This document shows positions 1 through 6,680 of a DNA stretch of 7,886 nt, one piece after another. The notes under the pieces are model-generated. The model saw only the letters and a list, made by a program, of their open reading frames with translations, was not told the DNA's origin and searched no databases. The stretch's first letter is position 1. The number at the start of each line of letters is the position of its first letter. This DNA is from Patescibacteria group bacterium (lineage in GTDB: Bacteria; Patescibacteriota; Microgenomatia; UBA10105): assembly GCA_003524845.1 (NCBI GenBank), contig DQGR01000085.1, positions 18,026-25,911 of the forward strand. Reading direction: 5' to 3'. Made by a program: the position numbers and the translations under genes.

Positions 1-957
1 TTTATCGGCAGTCATCTGGTTGAACAATTATTAAAGGACGGACATACGGTAGTGGTCCTTGATAATTTTAGTACCGGCAGACCGGAAAACCTGAAACAGC
101 TTACAAAGTTTAAAAAATTAAAACTGGTTCCATTAGATATTTCCGATTACCGGATTAACCTCAATCAATACCTAATGAAGGTTGATTGGGTTTTCCATCT
201 GGCCGCACTGGCTGACATCGTGCCTTCTATTGTTAACCCTAAAATATATCATCGCGTCAATGTTGATGGCACGGTAAACATGTTAATAGCCGCGCATTCA
301 GCAGGAGTTAAAAAATTTGTGTATGCTGCATCTGCGTCTTGCTATGGTATTCCCAAAAAATTTCCAACCCCGGAAACTACACCTGTCCATCCGCAATATC
401 CCTATGCGTTAACTAAATATATTGGAGAACAATACACCCTGCATTGGGGAAAGGTCTACCAATTACCGGTAGTAAGTTTACGCTTATTTAATGTGTATGG
501 CCCTCGTTCGCGCACCTCAGGTACGTATGGGGCAGTGTTTGGGATTTTTCTTGCACAAAAACTCGCCGAAAAATCATTTACGATAGTAGGCGATGGCACA
601 CAGACTCGCGATTTCACCTATGTCACTGACGTGACAAACGCCTTTGTCATGGCAGCAAAATCGAAAGTCGTAAATGAAATATTTAATGTCGGCACCGGAC
701 AACCACAATCGGTAAACAAACTCGTGCGTTTACTAGGCGGTACAACTACCCATATTCCAAAACGACCGGCAGAACCTGATAAAACTCAAGCCGATATTCG
801 CAAAATTAAACGCTTGCTTAACTGGAAACCAGCCGTAAGTTTTGAAACTGGAGTCCAGCAACTTTTAACACAGATTGATTATTGGAACACCGCACCAGTC
901 TGGACTCCTGCAAAAATAGAAACAGCGACTCGTGATTGGTTTAAATATTTAAAATAG
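1..957 (+). CDS. NAD-dependent nucleotide-sugar epimerase/dehydratase, 5'-truncated
   Basis: Extended short-chain dehydrogenase (SDR) of the UDP-glucose/UDP-GlcNAc 4-epimerase class, expected to change a hydroxyl configuration on a nucleotide-linked sugar in the cytoplasm. The frame is open from base 1, and 318 residues are visible. The first residues, FIGSHL, are the end of the GxxGxxG NAD loop, so roughly a dozen N-terminal residues lie outside the window; the GTG at 52 is internal. D21 of the visible protein (VLDNFSTG) is the usual ribose-binding acid. The active site shows S111 in the SASCYG stretch and Y135/K139 in YALTK. The substrate-side motifs RLFNVYGPR and GDGTQTRDFTYV are intact. 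A C-terminal tail with APVWTPAKI and DWFKYL follows the core. The next gene starts 85 bases downstream. The fold and class are clear; the exact sugar cannot be read from sequence. Confidence 0.9.
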   Translation, partial: FIGSHLVEQLLKDGHTVVVLDNFSTGRPENLKQLTKFKKLKLVPLDISDYRINLNQYLMKVDWVFHLAALADIVPSIVNPKIYHRVNVDGTVNMLIAAHSAGVKKFVYAASASCYGIPKKFPTPETTPVHPQYPYALTKYIGEQYTLHWGKVYQLPVVSLRLFNVYGPRSRTSGTYGAVFGIFLAQKLAEKSFTIVGDGTQTRDFTYVTDVTNAFVMAAKSKVVNEIFNVGTGQPQSVNKLVRLLGGTTTHIPKRPAEPDKTQADIRKIKRLLNWKPAVSFETGVQQLLTQIDYWNTAPVWTPAKIETATRDWFKYLK

Positions 958-1042
958 CCAAGTCGAATCATTGCAAATAAAGTATGAAAGGAATAAGCTT
1001 CTAAACAAAATATTTAACTTTAAAAGATTTGTAACTTTTATT

Positions 1043-2263
1043 ATGAAAAAGATTAACAGTATCAAGTATAAAAATATTCCGGTAACGATTCGTGAGAATT
1101 GCATGATTTGTGAAAAACCATCAGGAGCTGCACTATTAAATTTTCCCGATTTCCCCATGACCGAAATTTATACCTCTGAGCGGGTAAAAACCAAAGTGGC
1201 TGTTTGTGATCAAAGTTTTCATCTTTGCACGCGTTGCGGCCATGGCCAAATACAAAATGTGATTGACGTCAACCTGCAATATGGAGATGCAATTTCATAT
1301 AGTTTTAGAGCGTCAAAAAGTGCAACCGGGAGAGAGTCGGGTGATTTCTTTGTTGGGTTTCTCAAAAAGTATATGGGTAAAAAACATTTTGGCAGCATTC
1401 TTGAACTTGGGTGTAATGATATGTATGTATTGCAAGCACTCAAGGGTAAAGCACGCAAACTGGTTGGCGTTGACCCGATATTAAAAGGTAAAGAAAAGGA
1501 ATATTCCCAGGACAATCTAGTTGCAATCGGCGATTTTTTTGAGGAAGTGAAATTTAATGAAAAGTTCGACGTGATTATCTGCAAGGATACACTCGAACAT
1601 GTTGACGATCCCAAAGGCTTTGTAAAAAAAGTCATTGAGTTGGGAAATGATGATACTCTTTATTTTTTTCAGTTCCCACTACTGGAAACACTGCTTTATA
1701 ATTGCCGCTTTGATCAAATTTTTCATCAGCATTTGAGTTATTTTTCCCTGCAATCAATTCTCTACATGCTTACCGAATTTGGGTGTGAACTTGAGGGCTA
1801 TACCATTAACCATAACTTATGGGGAGCAATTCTGATTGCTTTTAAAAAAGGTAAACGCACTAAACGGTTTGCAAGTCACGCCAAAGATTTCTCACGCGCT
1901 GACATTTTAAACAGGTACGAGATATTCAAAACCAGTATTTTAATGACGCAAAAACAACTGCAACTTCTGGAAAGCGAGATCGTATACGGATATGGCGCTG
2001 CGCTTATGTTACCGGTATTAAGTTATCATCTGGGTAATGATTTTTCTTCGTTTAACAGTATTTTGGATGAAGATACACAGAAGGATGGTGCATACTACAT
2101 AAATCTGCCGGTAAAAATCAAGCACGTCAGCAAAATTCATGATATCCAAAAAGCTGTAATTCTGGTTACTGCCATATCAACTATTACCAATACGCGCCGG
2201 ATTCTGGCAAAATTAGCCGACCTTAATCCAAAAAAGATTCTGGTTCCATTACATACATTTTAA
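1043..2263 (+). CDS. Sugar C-methyltransferase, zinc-finger/SAM/C-terminal Rossmann type
   Basis: Predicted SAM-dependent methyltransferase of 406 residues, with the three-part build of NDP-hexose C-methyltransferases such as TylC3 and TcaB9, which methylate a ring carbon next to a keto group. Residues 20-65 carry two CxxC pairs (C20/C23, C62/C65) for zinc. Residues 119-126 (ILELGCND) form SAM motif I, and DTLEHV around 182-187 is a later core motif. FHQH at 227-230 is the active-site strip. GYGAA at 316-320 begins the C-terminal Rossmann-like domain, with ILDEDTQKDG following. I chose ATG 1043 because the next ATG lies inside the first CxxC; a TTG at 971 would add 24 residues but has no ribosome site. 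No Shine-Dalgarno is visible, and TAACTT at 1032-1037 is a weak -10 candidate. The family is secure; the target carbon is unknown. Confidence 0.88.
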   Translation: MKKINSIKYKNIPVTIRENCMICEKPSGAALLNFPDFPMTEIYTSERVKTKVAVCDQSFHLCTRCGHGQIQNVIDVNLQYGDAISYSFRASKSATGRESGDFFVGFLKKYMGKKHFGSILELGCNDMYVLQALKGKARKLVGVDPILKGKEKEYSQDNLVAIGDFFEEVKFNEKFDVIICKDTLEHVDDPKGFVKKVIELGNDDTLYFFQFPLLETLLYNCRFDQIFHQHLSYFSLQSILYMLTEFGCELEGYTINHNLWGAILIAFKKGKRTKRFASHAKDFSRADILNRYEIFKTSILMTQKQLQLLESEIVYGYGAALMLPVLSYHLGNDFSSFNSILDEDTQKDGAYYINLPVKIKHVSKIHDIQKAVILVTAISTITNTRRILAKLADLNPKKILVPLHTF

Positions 2264-2272
2264 ATTTTAATT

Positions 2273-2280
2273 AAGGAGGA
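2273..2280 (+). promoter_or_regulatory. Strong Shine-Dalgarno site for the SDR gene
   Basis: AAGGAGGA ends three bases before the ATG at 2284 and closely matches the anti-SD complement, though the spacing is rather short. It fixes the start of the SDR and suggests re-initiation after the methyltransferase stop 20 bases upstream. It is the only strong ribosome-binding site I can see in the window. Confidence 0.85.
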
Positions 2281-2283
2281 AAT

Positions 2284-3081
2284 ATGCAGCTGGGACTTAC
2301 TGGAAAACGGGCTCTGGTGACGGGCGGCGCCAGTGGAATTGGGCATGCGATTGCCAAAGACCTGGCGCGCGAGGGGGTCAACGTAGTCATCACATCCCGA
2401 AAAAAAGATAAACTTGATCAGGCTGTTGAAAAACTGGGCGGCAAAAAGAATGGACACTGGGGAATTGTTACCGAAATTGCTGAAGAGGGGGCACCGGCTT
2501 TACTTGTCAAAAAAATCTGGAAAAACTTTGGCCAACTTGATATTGTCGTCAACAATGTCGGCGACACGCTTGGCATCACCGATCCCTATTGTTCTATTTC
2601 TGATTGGCGAAAATTATTTAGGCTCAATCTCGAGGTGGCAGTGGAACTGAATAATCTTTTTCTTCCCCACATGAAACAACAGGGCTGGGGTAGAATTGTT
2701 AACATTTCCGCCGGCGCTTCACTGGAAAACAGTGGTCCGGTCCCCTATTGTTCAATTAAAGCTGCGTACACTGCATATACCCGTTGCATGGGTAGAGTAC
2801 TCGCCACTGAAACTAAAAATGTGGTTATGTCCACTGTACTTCCAGGAGTAGTTTTAACTGAAACCGGCCATTGGCAAAAAGTGTTAAAAGAACGACCCGA
2901 ACATGCAGAAAAATATTTACGGGAACGTGCTCCTTTGGGCAGATTTGGGAAACCTTCTGAAATCAGTCCGATGGTCGTATTTTTATGTTCGGAACTGGCC
3001 ACATTTTCCCAGGGTGCAATCGTTCCAGTTGATGGCGGACAGTCAAAACATTACTTTCCGATTAACGGTATTGGCAATTAA
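2284..3081 (+). CDS. Classical SDR-family NAD(P)-dependent oxidoreductase
   Basis: A 265-residue classical short-chain dehydrogenase, the usual length for 3-oxoacyl-ACP-reductase-like enzymes. The cofactor loop TGGASGIG is at residues 13-20. R39 after the second beta strand suggests a preference for NADPH. NNVG at 90-93 replaces the common NNAG. The catalytic set is N115, S142, Y155 and K159 (YCSIK), with normal spacing. The C-terminal PVDGG is also typical. It probably reduces a keto group or oxidises an alcohol in the cytoplasm. It lies between a sugar C-methyltransferase and an acetolactate-synthase-like enzyme, so I infer a role in sugar modification rather than fatty acid synthesis, for example reducing a branch carbonyl as YerF does after YerE. 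A general acyl or alcohol dehydrogenase role cannot be excluded. The start is supported by the strong ribosome-binding site. Confidence 0.9.
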   Translation: MQLGLTGKRALVTGGASGIGHAIAKDLAREGVNVVITSRKKDKLDQAVEKLGGKKNGHWGIVTEIAEEGAPALLVKKIWKNFGQLDIVVNNVGDTLGITDPYCSISDWRKLFRLNLEVAVELNNLFLPHMKQQGWGRIVNISAGASLENSGPVPYCSIKAAYTAYTRCMGRVLATETKNVVMSTVLPGVVLTETGHWQKVLKERPEHAEKYLRERAPLGRFGKPSEISPMVVFLCSELATFSQGAIVPVDGGQSKHYFPINGIGN

Positions 3082-3086
3082 TTACC

Positions 3087-3123
3087 AAAAAAACGTCATT
3101 CTGGCTAGTCCAGAATCAGACGT
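3087..3123. repeat. Palindromic REP-like element with minus-strand terminator form
   Basis: A near-palindrome sits in the 73-base gap between the SDR and the ThDP enzyme. The inner stem is ATTCTGG (3098-3104) with CCAGAAT (3110-3116) around the five-base loop CTAGT. The outer stem is ACGTC (3093-3097) with GACGT (3119-3123), with a two-base bulge at 3117-3118. Seven A residues (3087-3093) flank the left side, so read on the minus strand this is a hairpin followed by a T run, the form of an intrinsic terminator. On the + strand there is no T run after it. The core GTCATTC...GAATC resembles a palindromic intergenic repeat type seen in many bacteria. That resemblance is from memory, and only one copy is in this window. 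Confidence 0.6.
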
Positions 3124-3141
3124 AAAATTAGTTAAGTTTTA

Positions 3142-3147
3142 TATAAC
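3142..3147 (+). promoter_or_regulatory. Possible -10 box giving a leaderless ThDP-enzyme transcript
   Basis: TATAAC matches the -10 consensus at five of six bases and ends seven bases before the ATG at 3155, where no Shine-Dalgarno exists. Transcription would start at or next to the start codon. No convincing -35 box is seen, because the expected region overlaps the end of the palindrome. The spacing matches the other two promoter candidates in the window. Confidence 0.35.
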
Positions 3148-3154
3148 AATGTAA

Positions 3155-4843
3155 ATGAAACTCGCAGATTTTGTTGCTCAGTTTCTAGTTCGCGAGGGCG
3201 TTAAATACGTGTTTGGAATAACCGGCGGCGCCAACGTCCACTTGTTTGATTCCTTAGATCATACAAAAGGCATTACTCCCATATTTACCCACCATGAGCA
3301 GGCAGCGGCACTTGCAGCTGAGGCGTATGGCCGGGTCACTAATAATCTGGGTACAGCTATCGTCACTACTGGCCCGGGTGGCACCAATGCAGTCACCGGT
3401 GTAACTGCAGCCTGGCTTGATTCGATTCCCTGTTTGTATATTTCAGGGCAAACCAGATTTCGGCACACCGCTCGCGGCAAACCGATACGCCAATTGGGCA
3501 GTCAGGAACTCGATATTGTATCAGTAGTAACCCCGGTGACTAAGTACGCGGTCATGGTTGACGATCCCAATAAAATCAAATTTTATTTGCAAAAAGCGAC
3601 GTATCTTGCCAGAAGCGGCCGGCCAGGACCAGTCTGGGTCGATATCCCACTTGATTTCCAGTGGGCAGAGATTGAACCAAACCAGCAACTAGAATTTAAA
3701 CCTGAAACGTTTAAAGAAGAAAAAAATCCAGCGAAATCTGTTACCGCACAAATTAGTACACTTCTTCAACTTTTAAAAACTTCGGAATGTCCATTAGTTT
3801 TGGCAGGTCAGGGAATCAGGCTGGCTCACGCAGAGCGCGAATTTGCCCAATTTATCCGCGAGTACAAACTCTCATTTGTTACCAGCTGGAGTGCTACTGA
3901 TATCATGCCGGCAAATAATAGTTTACATTTAGGCCGGGTGGGACTTGGGGGACAACGGGGCGGAAATTGCGCAATTGCCAATTGTGATGTATTACTAGCA
4001 ATCGGCTCACATATGTGCCTCACTATAACCGGTCTTGACTGTGATAATTTTGCTAAAAATGCCAAAAAAATTATCGTTGATATTGATCCAGTGGAAATTA
4101 ACTCATGCAATGTCACAACAGATCTAGCTATTGAAAGTGATGCAAAACTGTTTTTACAACAAATGCTTGCTATTGCTCACACAAAAAAGCCAACTGTAAC
4201 AAAAAAATGGCAACAACAACTATCGCACTTTAAAGTCCTTAACGCCATACCGACAACGTTAACTGCTCCAAAAGGTTTTGTGAATCCCTATATTTTTATG
4301 GATTTGCTTTCAGACGAACTTGCTGCCGGTGATACGATCGTGGTTGATGGCGGCGGAACCGTTAACTACACTACCTATCATGCATTCAAAGTTAAACCAC
4401 GACAACGGGTAGTTCTTTCAACCGGAATTTGTGCCATGGGCACTGGCCTGCCCGAAAGCATTGGCGCCTGTTTTGCAAATGGCAGGAAACGTACCATTTG
4501 CCTGTCCGGCGACGGCAGTTTACAGCTTAATATTCATGAGTTACAAACCATCGTGCATCATAAATTGCCGATTAAAATTTTCGTTTTGAATAATGAGGGA
4601 TACTTGGCTATCCGTCACACGCAAGCCGCATTTCTCAATAGTAATTTTGTTGGCACTGATAAAAAGTGTGGTTTAAGTTTACCCGACTACCAGAAGGTAG
4701 CGCCTGCCTACGGTGTTAAAGCAATCCGAATAAATTCAATAAAAGAGTTGCGCCGAAAAATTAGATTTGCCCTTTCTTATAACGGCCCAATCCTCTGCGA
4801 AATCATGGTCTCCCCCAAACACGAGATGCTTCCGGTAAAGTAA
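3155..4843 (+). CDS. Acetolactate-synthase-like ThDP-dependent enzyme
   Basis: A 562-residue thiamine-diphosphate enzyme with the full domain order of acetolactate synthase large subunits: N-terminal pyrimidine-binding, central, and C-terminal pyrophosphate-binding domains. E48 (HHEQAAA) is the catalytic glutamate that activates ThDP. TTGPGGTN (71-78) and SGRPGPVWVDIPLD (154-167) are family signatures. The metal/ThDP motif runs from GDGS (452-455) to NN (479-480). Where anabolic enzymes have an FDDRVTG-like stretch, this one has SHMCLTITG (285-293), so it may not be a branched-chain amino acid enzyme. No small regulatory subunit or other ilv gene is nearby. Next to sugar enzymes it may transfer a two-carbon unit from pyruvate to a keto-sugar, as YerE does in yersiniose synthesis; that is inference. 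There is no ribosome site. True acetolactate synthase is the main alternative. Confidence 0.88.
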   Translation: MKLADFVAQFLVREGVKYVFGITGGANVHLFDSLDHTKGITPIFTHHEQAAALAAEAYGRVTNNLGTAIVTTGPGGTNAVTGVTAAWLDSIPCLYISGQTRFRHTARGKPIRQLGSQELDIVSVVTPVTKYAVMVDDPNKIKFYLQKATYLARSGRPGPVWVDIPLDFQWAEIEPNQQLEFKPETFKEEKNPAKSVTAQISTLLQLLKTSECPLVLAGQGIRLAHAEREFAQFIREYKLSFVTSWSATDIMPANNSLHLGRVGLGGQRGGNCAIANCDVLLAIGSHMCLTITGLDCDNFAKNAKKIIVDIDPVEINSCNVTTDLAIESDAKLFLQQMLAIAHTKKPTVTKKWQQQLSHFKVLNAIPTTLTAPKGFVNPYIFMDLLSDELAAGDTIVVDGGGTVNYTTYHAFKVKPRQRVVLSTGICAMGTGLPESIGACFANGRKRTICLSGDGSLQLNIHELQTIVHHKLPIKIFVLNNEGYLAIRHTQAAFLNSNFVGTDKKCGLSLPDYQKVAPAYGVKAIRINSIKELRRKIRFALSYNGPILCEIMVSPKHEMLPVK

Positions 4844-4861
4844 TGTATCGTAAGTTGTAAA

Positions 4862-4954
4862 TTAAAAAATCATTCGCGCCTCAACTGCAACAATGTGAGG
4901 AACCAAATCTGCAGGATAATCAATATCTGTTAAAATCTTTTCCGGTGTCCACAT
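4862..4954 (-). CDS. Possible 30-residue small protein or gene remnant
   Basis: A short minus-strand frame, ATG at 4954-4952 and TAA at 4864-4862, lies between two + strand genes. It begins MWTPEKILTDID and continues with YPADLVPHIVAVEARM, a composition that looks protein-like (mixed charge, a hydrophobic helix-like second half) rather than random. I do not recognise the family. Its support is the upstream sequence: a perfect extended -10 (TGTTATAAT) ends eight bases before the ATG, overlapped by an inverted repeat. The frame is closed upstream by a stop at 4981-4979, so it is not the 3' end of a longer minus-strand gene. It may be a small protein, the first part of a decayed gene, or chance. 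The ThDP gene ends 18 bases from its stop, so the two converge closely. Confidence 0.3.
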   Translation of the reverse strand: MWTPEKILTDIDYPADLVPHIVAVEARMIF

Positions 4955-4962
4955 ACGGCAAA

Positions 4963-4971
4963 ATTATAACA
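4963..4971 (-). promoter_or_regulatory. Extended -10 promoter reading leftward
   Basis: On the minus strand the sequence reads TGTTATAAT, a perfect TGnTATAAT extended -10. The -35 region around 4986-4992 is a poor match, as is common for extended -10 promoters. The predicted start of transcription falls on or just before the ATG at 4954, so the transcript would be leaderless. Confidence 0.45.
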
Positions 4972-4984
4972 TGAAGTGTTATAA
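4964..4984. repeat. Inverted repeat over the leftward -10 box, possible operator
   Basis: Perfect eight-base arms TTATAACA (4964-4971) and TGTTATAA (4977-4984) flank the five-base spacer TGAAG. The right arm is also part of the palindrome GTTATAAC (4978-4985), and TTATAACAT occurs twice as a direct repeat (4964-4972 and 4979-4987). The left arm covers the leftward -10 box. This is the arrangement of a repressor operator that blocks RNA polymerase. No T run follows on either strand, so it is not a standard terminator. The arms are AT-rich, so chance is possible. Confidence 0.4.
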
Positions 4985-5106
4985 CATCAGAACTAGAACG
5001 TGATACAGAACTTATTATAAGATTTAAGTAATGTTACAAGCAGTGTTCCAGTTTGCGAGAAAATTGAAGACAGGTTTATTGAAGTGATCAACATGACAGA
5101 GCCAGC

Positions 5107-5134
5107 TTGAAACGCATTGGTAACGTGCTATCAT
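5107..5134 (+). promoter_or_regulatory. Sigma-70-type promoter for the HldE-like gene
   Basis: TTGAAA (5107-5112) and TATCAT (5129-5134) each match the sigma-70 consensus at five of six bases and are 16 bases apart. The -10 box ends seven bases before the ATG at 5142, and there is no Shine-Dalgarno, so the transcript is probably leaderless. It would drive the ATGA-linked group from 5142 to beyond the window end. Confidence 0.5.
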
Positions 5135-5141
5135 TACCCTC

Positions 5142-6680
5142 ATGTCAGATAATCCCCAACTTAAAATCCTCACGCTGAATAAAGCTTCTCAACTTTCGCA
5201 AAAATTAAGAAAACAAGGTAAAAATATTGTGTTATGTCATGGCGTTTTTGATCTTCTTCATCCGGGACACATTAAACATTTTCAATCGGCTAAATCATTT
5301 GGTGATATTTTAATAGTTACGATAACTGCTGATAAGTATGTCAATAAAGGCCCGGGCCGGCCGGTGTTTAATGAAAAATTACGCAGTGAAGTTTTGAGCG
5401 CAATTTCTGCAATCGATTATGTGGCAATTGTCGAGTCATCCAATGCGATCTATGCAATTTCCAAAATCAAGCCCCATGTGTATGTCAAAGGCCCGGATTA
5501 TAAAAATCGCAAACCGAATCCAAATATTCCCCGCAAACTTGGCGAAGAAGAAGCGGCGGTAAAAGCGCTTGGCGGAATTTTAAAATTTACCGATGATATT
5601 ATTTTTAGTTCTTCTCACCTGATTAATGAACATCTTGATGTTTACTCCCCCATAACCAAAAAATATTTGAATGAATTTAAGCAAAATCACGAAGCCGATG
5701 CAGTTATCGAGACCCTGACGACGTTACGCAGTAAAAAAATACTGGTCATCGGCGACAGTATTATTGACGAGTACGATTATTGCGAAACCATGGGCAAGTC
5801 ATCCAAAGAACCAATTGTCGTCCATCGATATATTTCCAAAGAACAGTTTGCCGGCGGAACTCTGGCAACTGCCAATCATCTGGCTTCTTTGTCATCACAG
5901 GTTACTTTAATTTCACTGCTTGGAAAAAAACGTTCATTCAGAGGTTTTATCGACAGGAGATTAAAACCGGAAATCAGCGCTAAATTTTTCTTACAACCTG
6001 GTGAAAGCACTATTGTAAAACGCCGTTTTGTCGATATGGCCACTAGACAAAAATTATTCCAGATAAGTTTTATTAAGGATAAAGCGCTTGACCAAAAGAT
6101 TGAAACACAAGTCGTAAAATTCCTTAAAAAAGAATTGGGAAATTTCGACATCGTTATTGTTAATGATTTTGGCCATGGGTTTCTGACGGAAAAAATTGTC
6201 CGCCTGTTGTCTCACCGGGCAAAATTCTTAGCGCTTAATGTGCAGGCAAACAGCGCTAACTACGGGTTTAATGTGATTACCAAGTATCCGCGCGCCGATT
6301 ATATTTGTATTGATGAGCATGAGCTGCGCCTCGCCACACACGATAAATATGGTAACCTTGATTCTCTCATAAAAAAAATTGCCCGGAAAATGAAATGCCG
6401 TTTACTCTTAGTTACCCGCGGATCAAATGGCTCAATCAGCTACTCAAGCAATAACTCGTTCATCTCAACGCCGACATTTACTGATCACGTGGTGGATCGG
6501 GTGGGCGCCGGGGACGCGTTTTTCGCAATTACCGCGCCGTGTGTGTATGCCGGGATGGATGAACATGAAGTCGGTTTTGTCGGCAATGTGGCCGGAGCTC
6601 TGAAAGTACAAACTGTCGGCAATAAGTTTCCGCTTGAATTTAAAGATATGACAAAATTTATTACTCGACTGTTAAAATGA
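5142..6680 (+). CDS. Bifunctional sugar nucleotidyltransferase/PfkB kinase, HldE-like with reversed domains
   Basis: A 512-residue cytoplasmic protein fusing the two activities of HldE/RfaE, which phosphorylates heptose 7-phosphate at C1 and then attaches a nucleotide. Here the order is opposite to that of E. coli HldE. The nucleotidyltransferase comes first: GVFDLLHPGH (34-43) holds the HxGH signature, and VYVKGPDYK (113-121) and FSSSHLIN (155-162) are later motifs. The PfkB kinase follows from about residue 199: ILVIGDSIIDEY (200-211), AGGTLATANHLA (237-248), NDFGHG (341-346) and GAGDAF (455-460) with catalytic base D458. The glycine-rich motif GGTLATAN differs from the GGAANVA of HldE. The start is supported by a promoter just upstream; there is no ribosome site. 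The stop overlaps the next ATG (ATGA). The substrate is probably a heptose or related sugar phosphate, but this is not proven. Confidence 0.88.
   Translation: MSDNPQLKILTLNKASQLSQKLRKQGKNIVLCHGVFDLLHPGHIKHFQSAKSFGDILIVTITADKYVNKGPGRPVFNEKLRSEVLSAISAIDYVAIVESSNAIYAISKIKPHVYVKGPDYKNRKPNPNIPRKLGEEEAAVKALGGILKFTDDIIFSSSHLINEHLDVYSPITKKYLNEFKQNHEADAVIETLTTLRSKKILVIGDSIIDEYDYCETMGKSSKEPIVVHRYISKEQFAGGTLATANHLASLSSQVTLISLLGKKRSFRGFIDRRLKPEISAKFFLQPGESTIVKRRFVDMATRQKLFQISFIKDKALDQKIETQVVKFLKKELGNFDIVIVNDFGHGFLTEKIVRLLSHRAKFLALNVQANSANYGFNVITKYPRADYICIDEHELRLATHDKYGNLDSLIKKIARKMKCRLLLVTRGSNGSISYSSNNSFISTPTFTDHVVDRVGAGDAFFAITAPCVYAGMDEHEVGFVGNVAGALKVQTVGNKFPLEFKDMTKFITRLLK

Noticed and set aside
971..1042. 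TTG start at 971 adding 24 residues to the C-methyltransferase
   Set aside because: No ribosome site precedes it, the added residues are basic and resemble no part of the family, and ATG 1043 gives a normal N-terminus before the first CxxC.
1219..1635. 138-codon minus-strand open frame
   Set aside because: It lies wholly antisense to the conserved methyltransferase core and its translation shows no recognisable domain.
3093..3130. + strand intrinsic terminator after the SDR
   Set aside because: The hairpin is good but is followed by CGT and an A-rich stretch, with no T run on the + strand.
2903..3154. 83-codon + strand frame bridging the SDR end and the gap
   Set aside because: It is out of frame with the conserved SDR C-terminus over most of its length, crosses the palindrome, and has no ribosome site.
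3826..4116. 96-codon minus-strand open frame
   Set aside because: Antisense to the conserved central domain of the ThDP enzyme, with no start signal or recognisable motif.
5031..5087. 18-residue + strand peptide frame with TATAAG nearby
   Set aside because: Very short, no ribosome site, less favourable spacing (nine bases), and no recognisable sequence; most likely chance.
4844..5141. CRISPR array, tRNA or riboswitch in the long gap
   Set aside because: No regularly spaced repeats, no cloverleaf and no recognised aptamer could be found; only the features listed above are supported.
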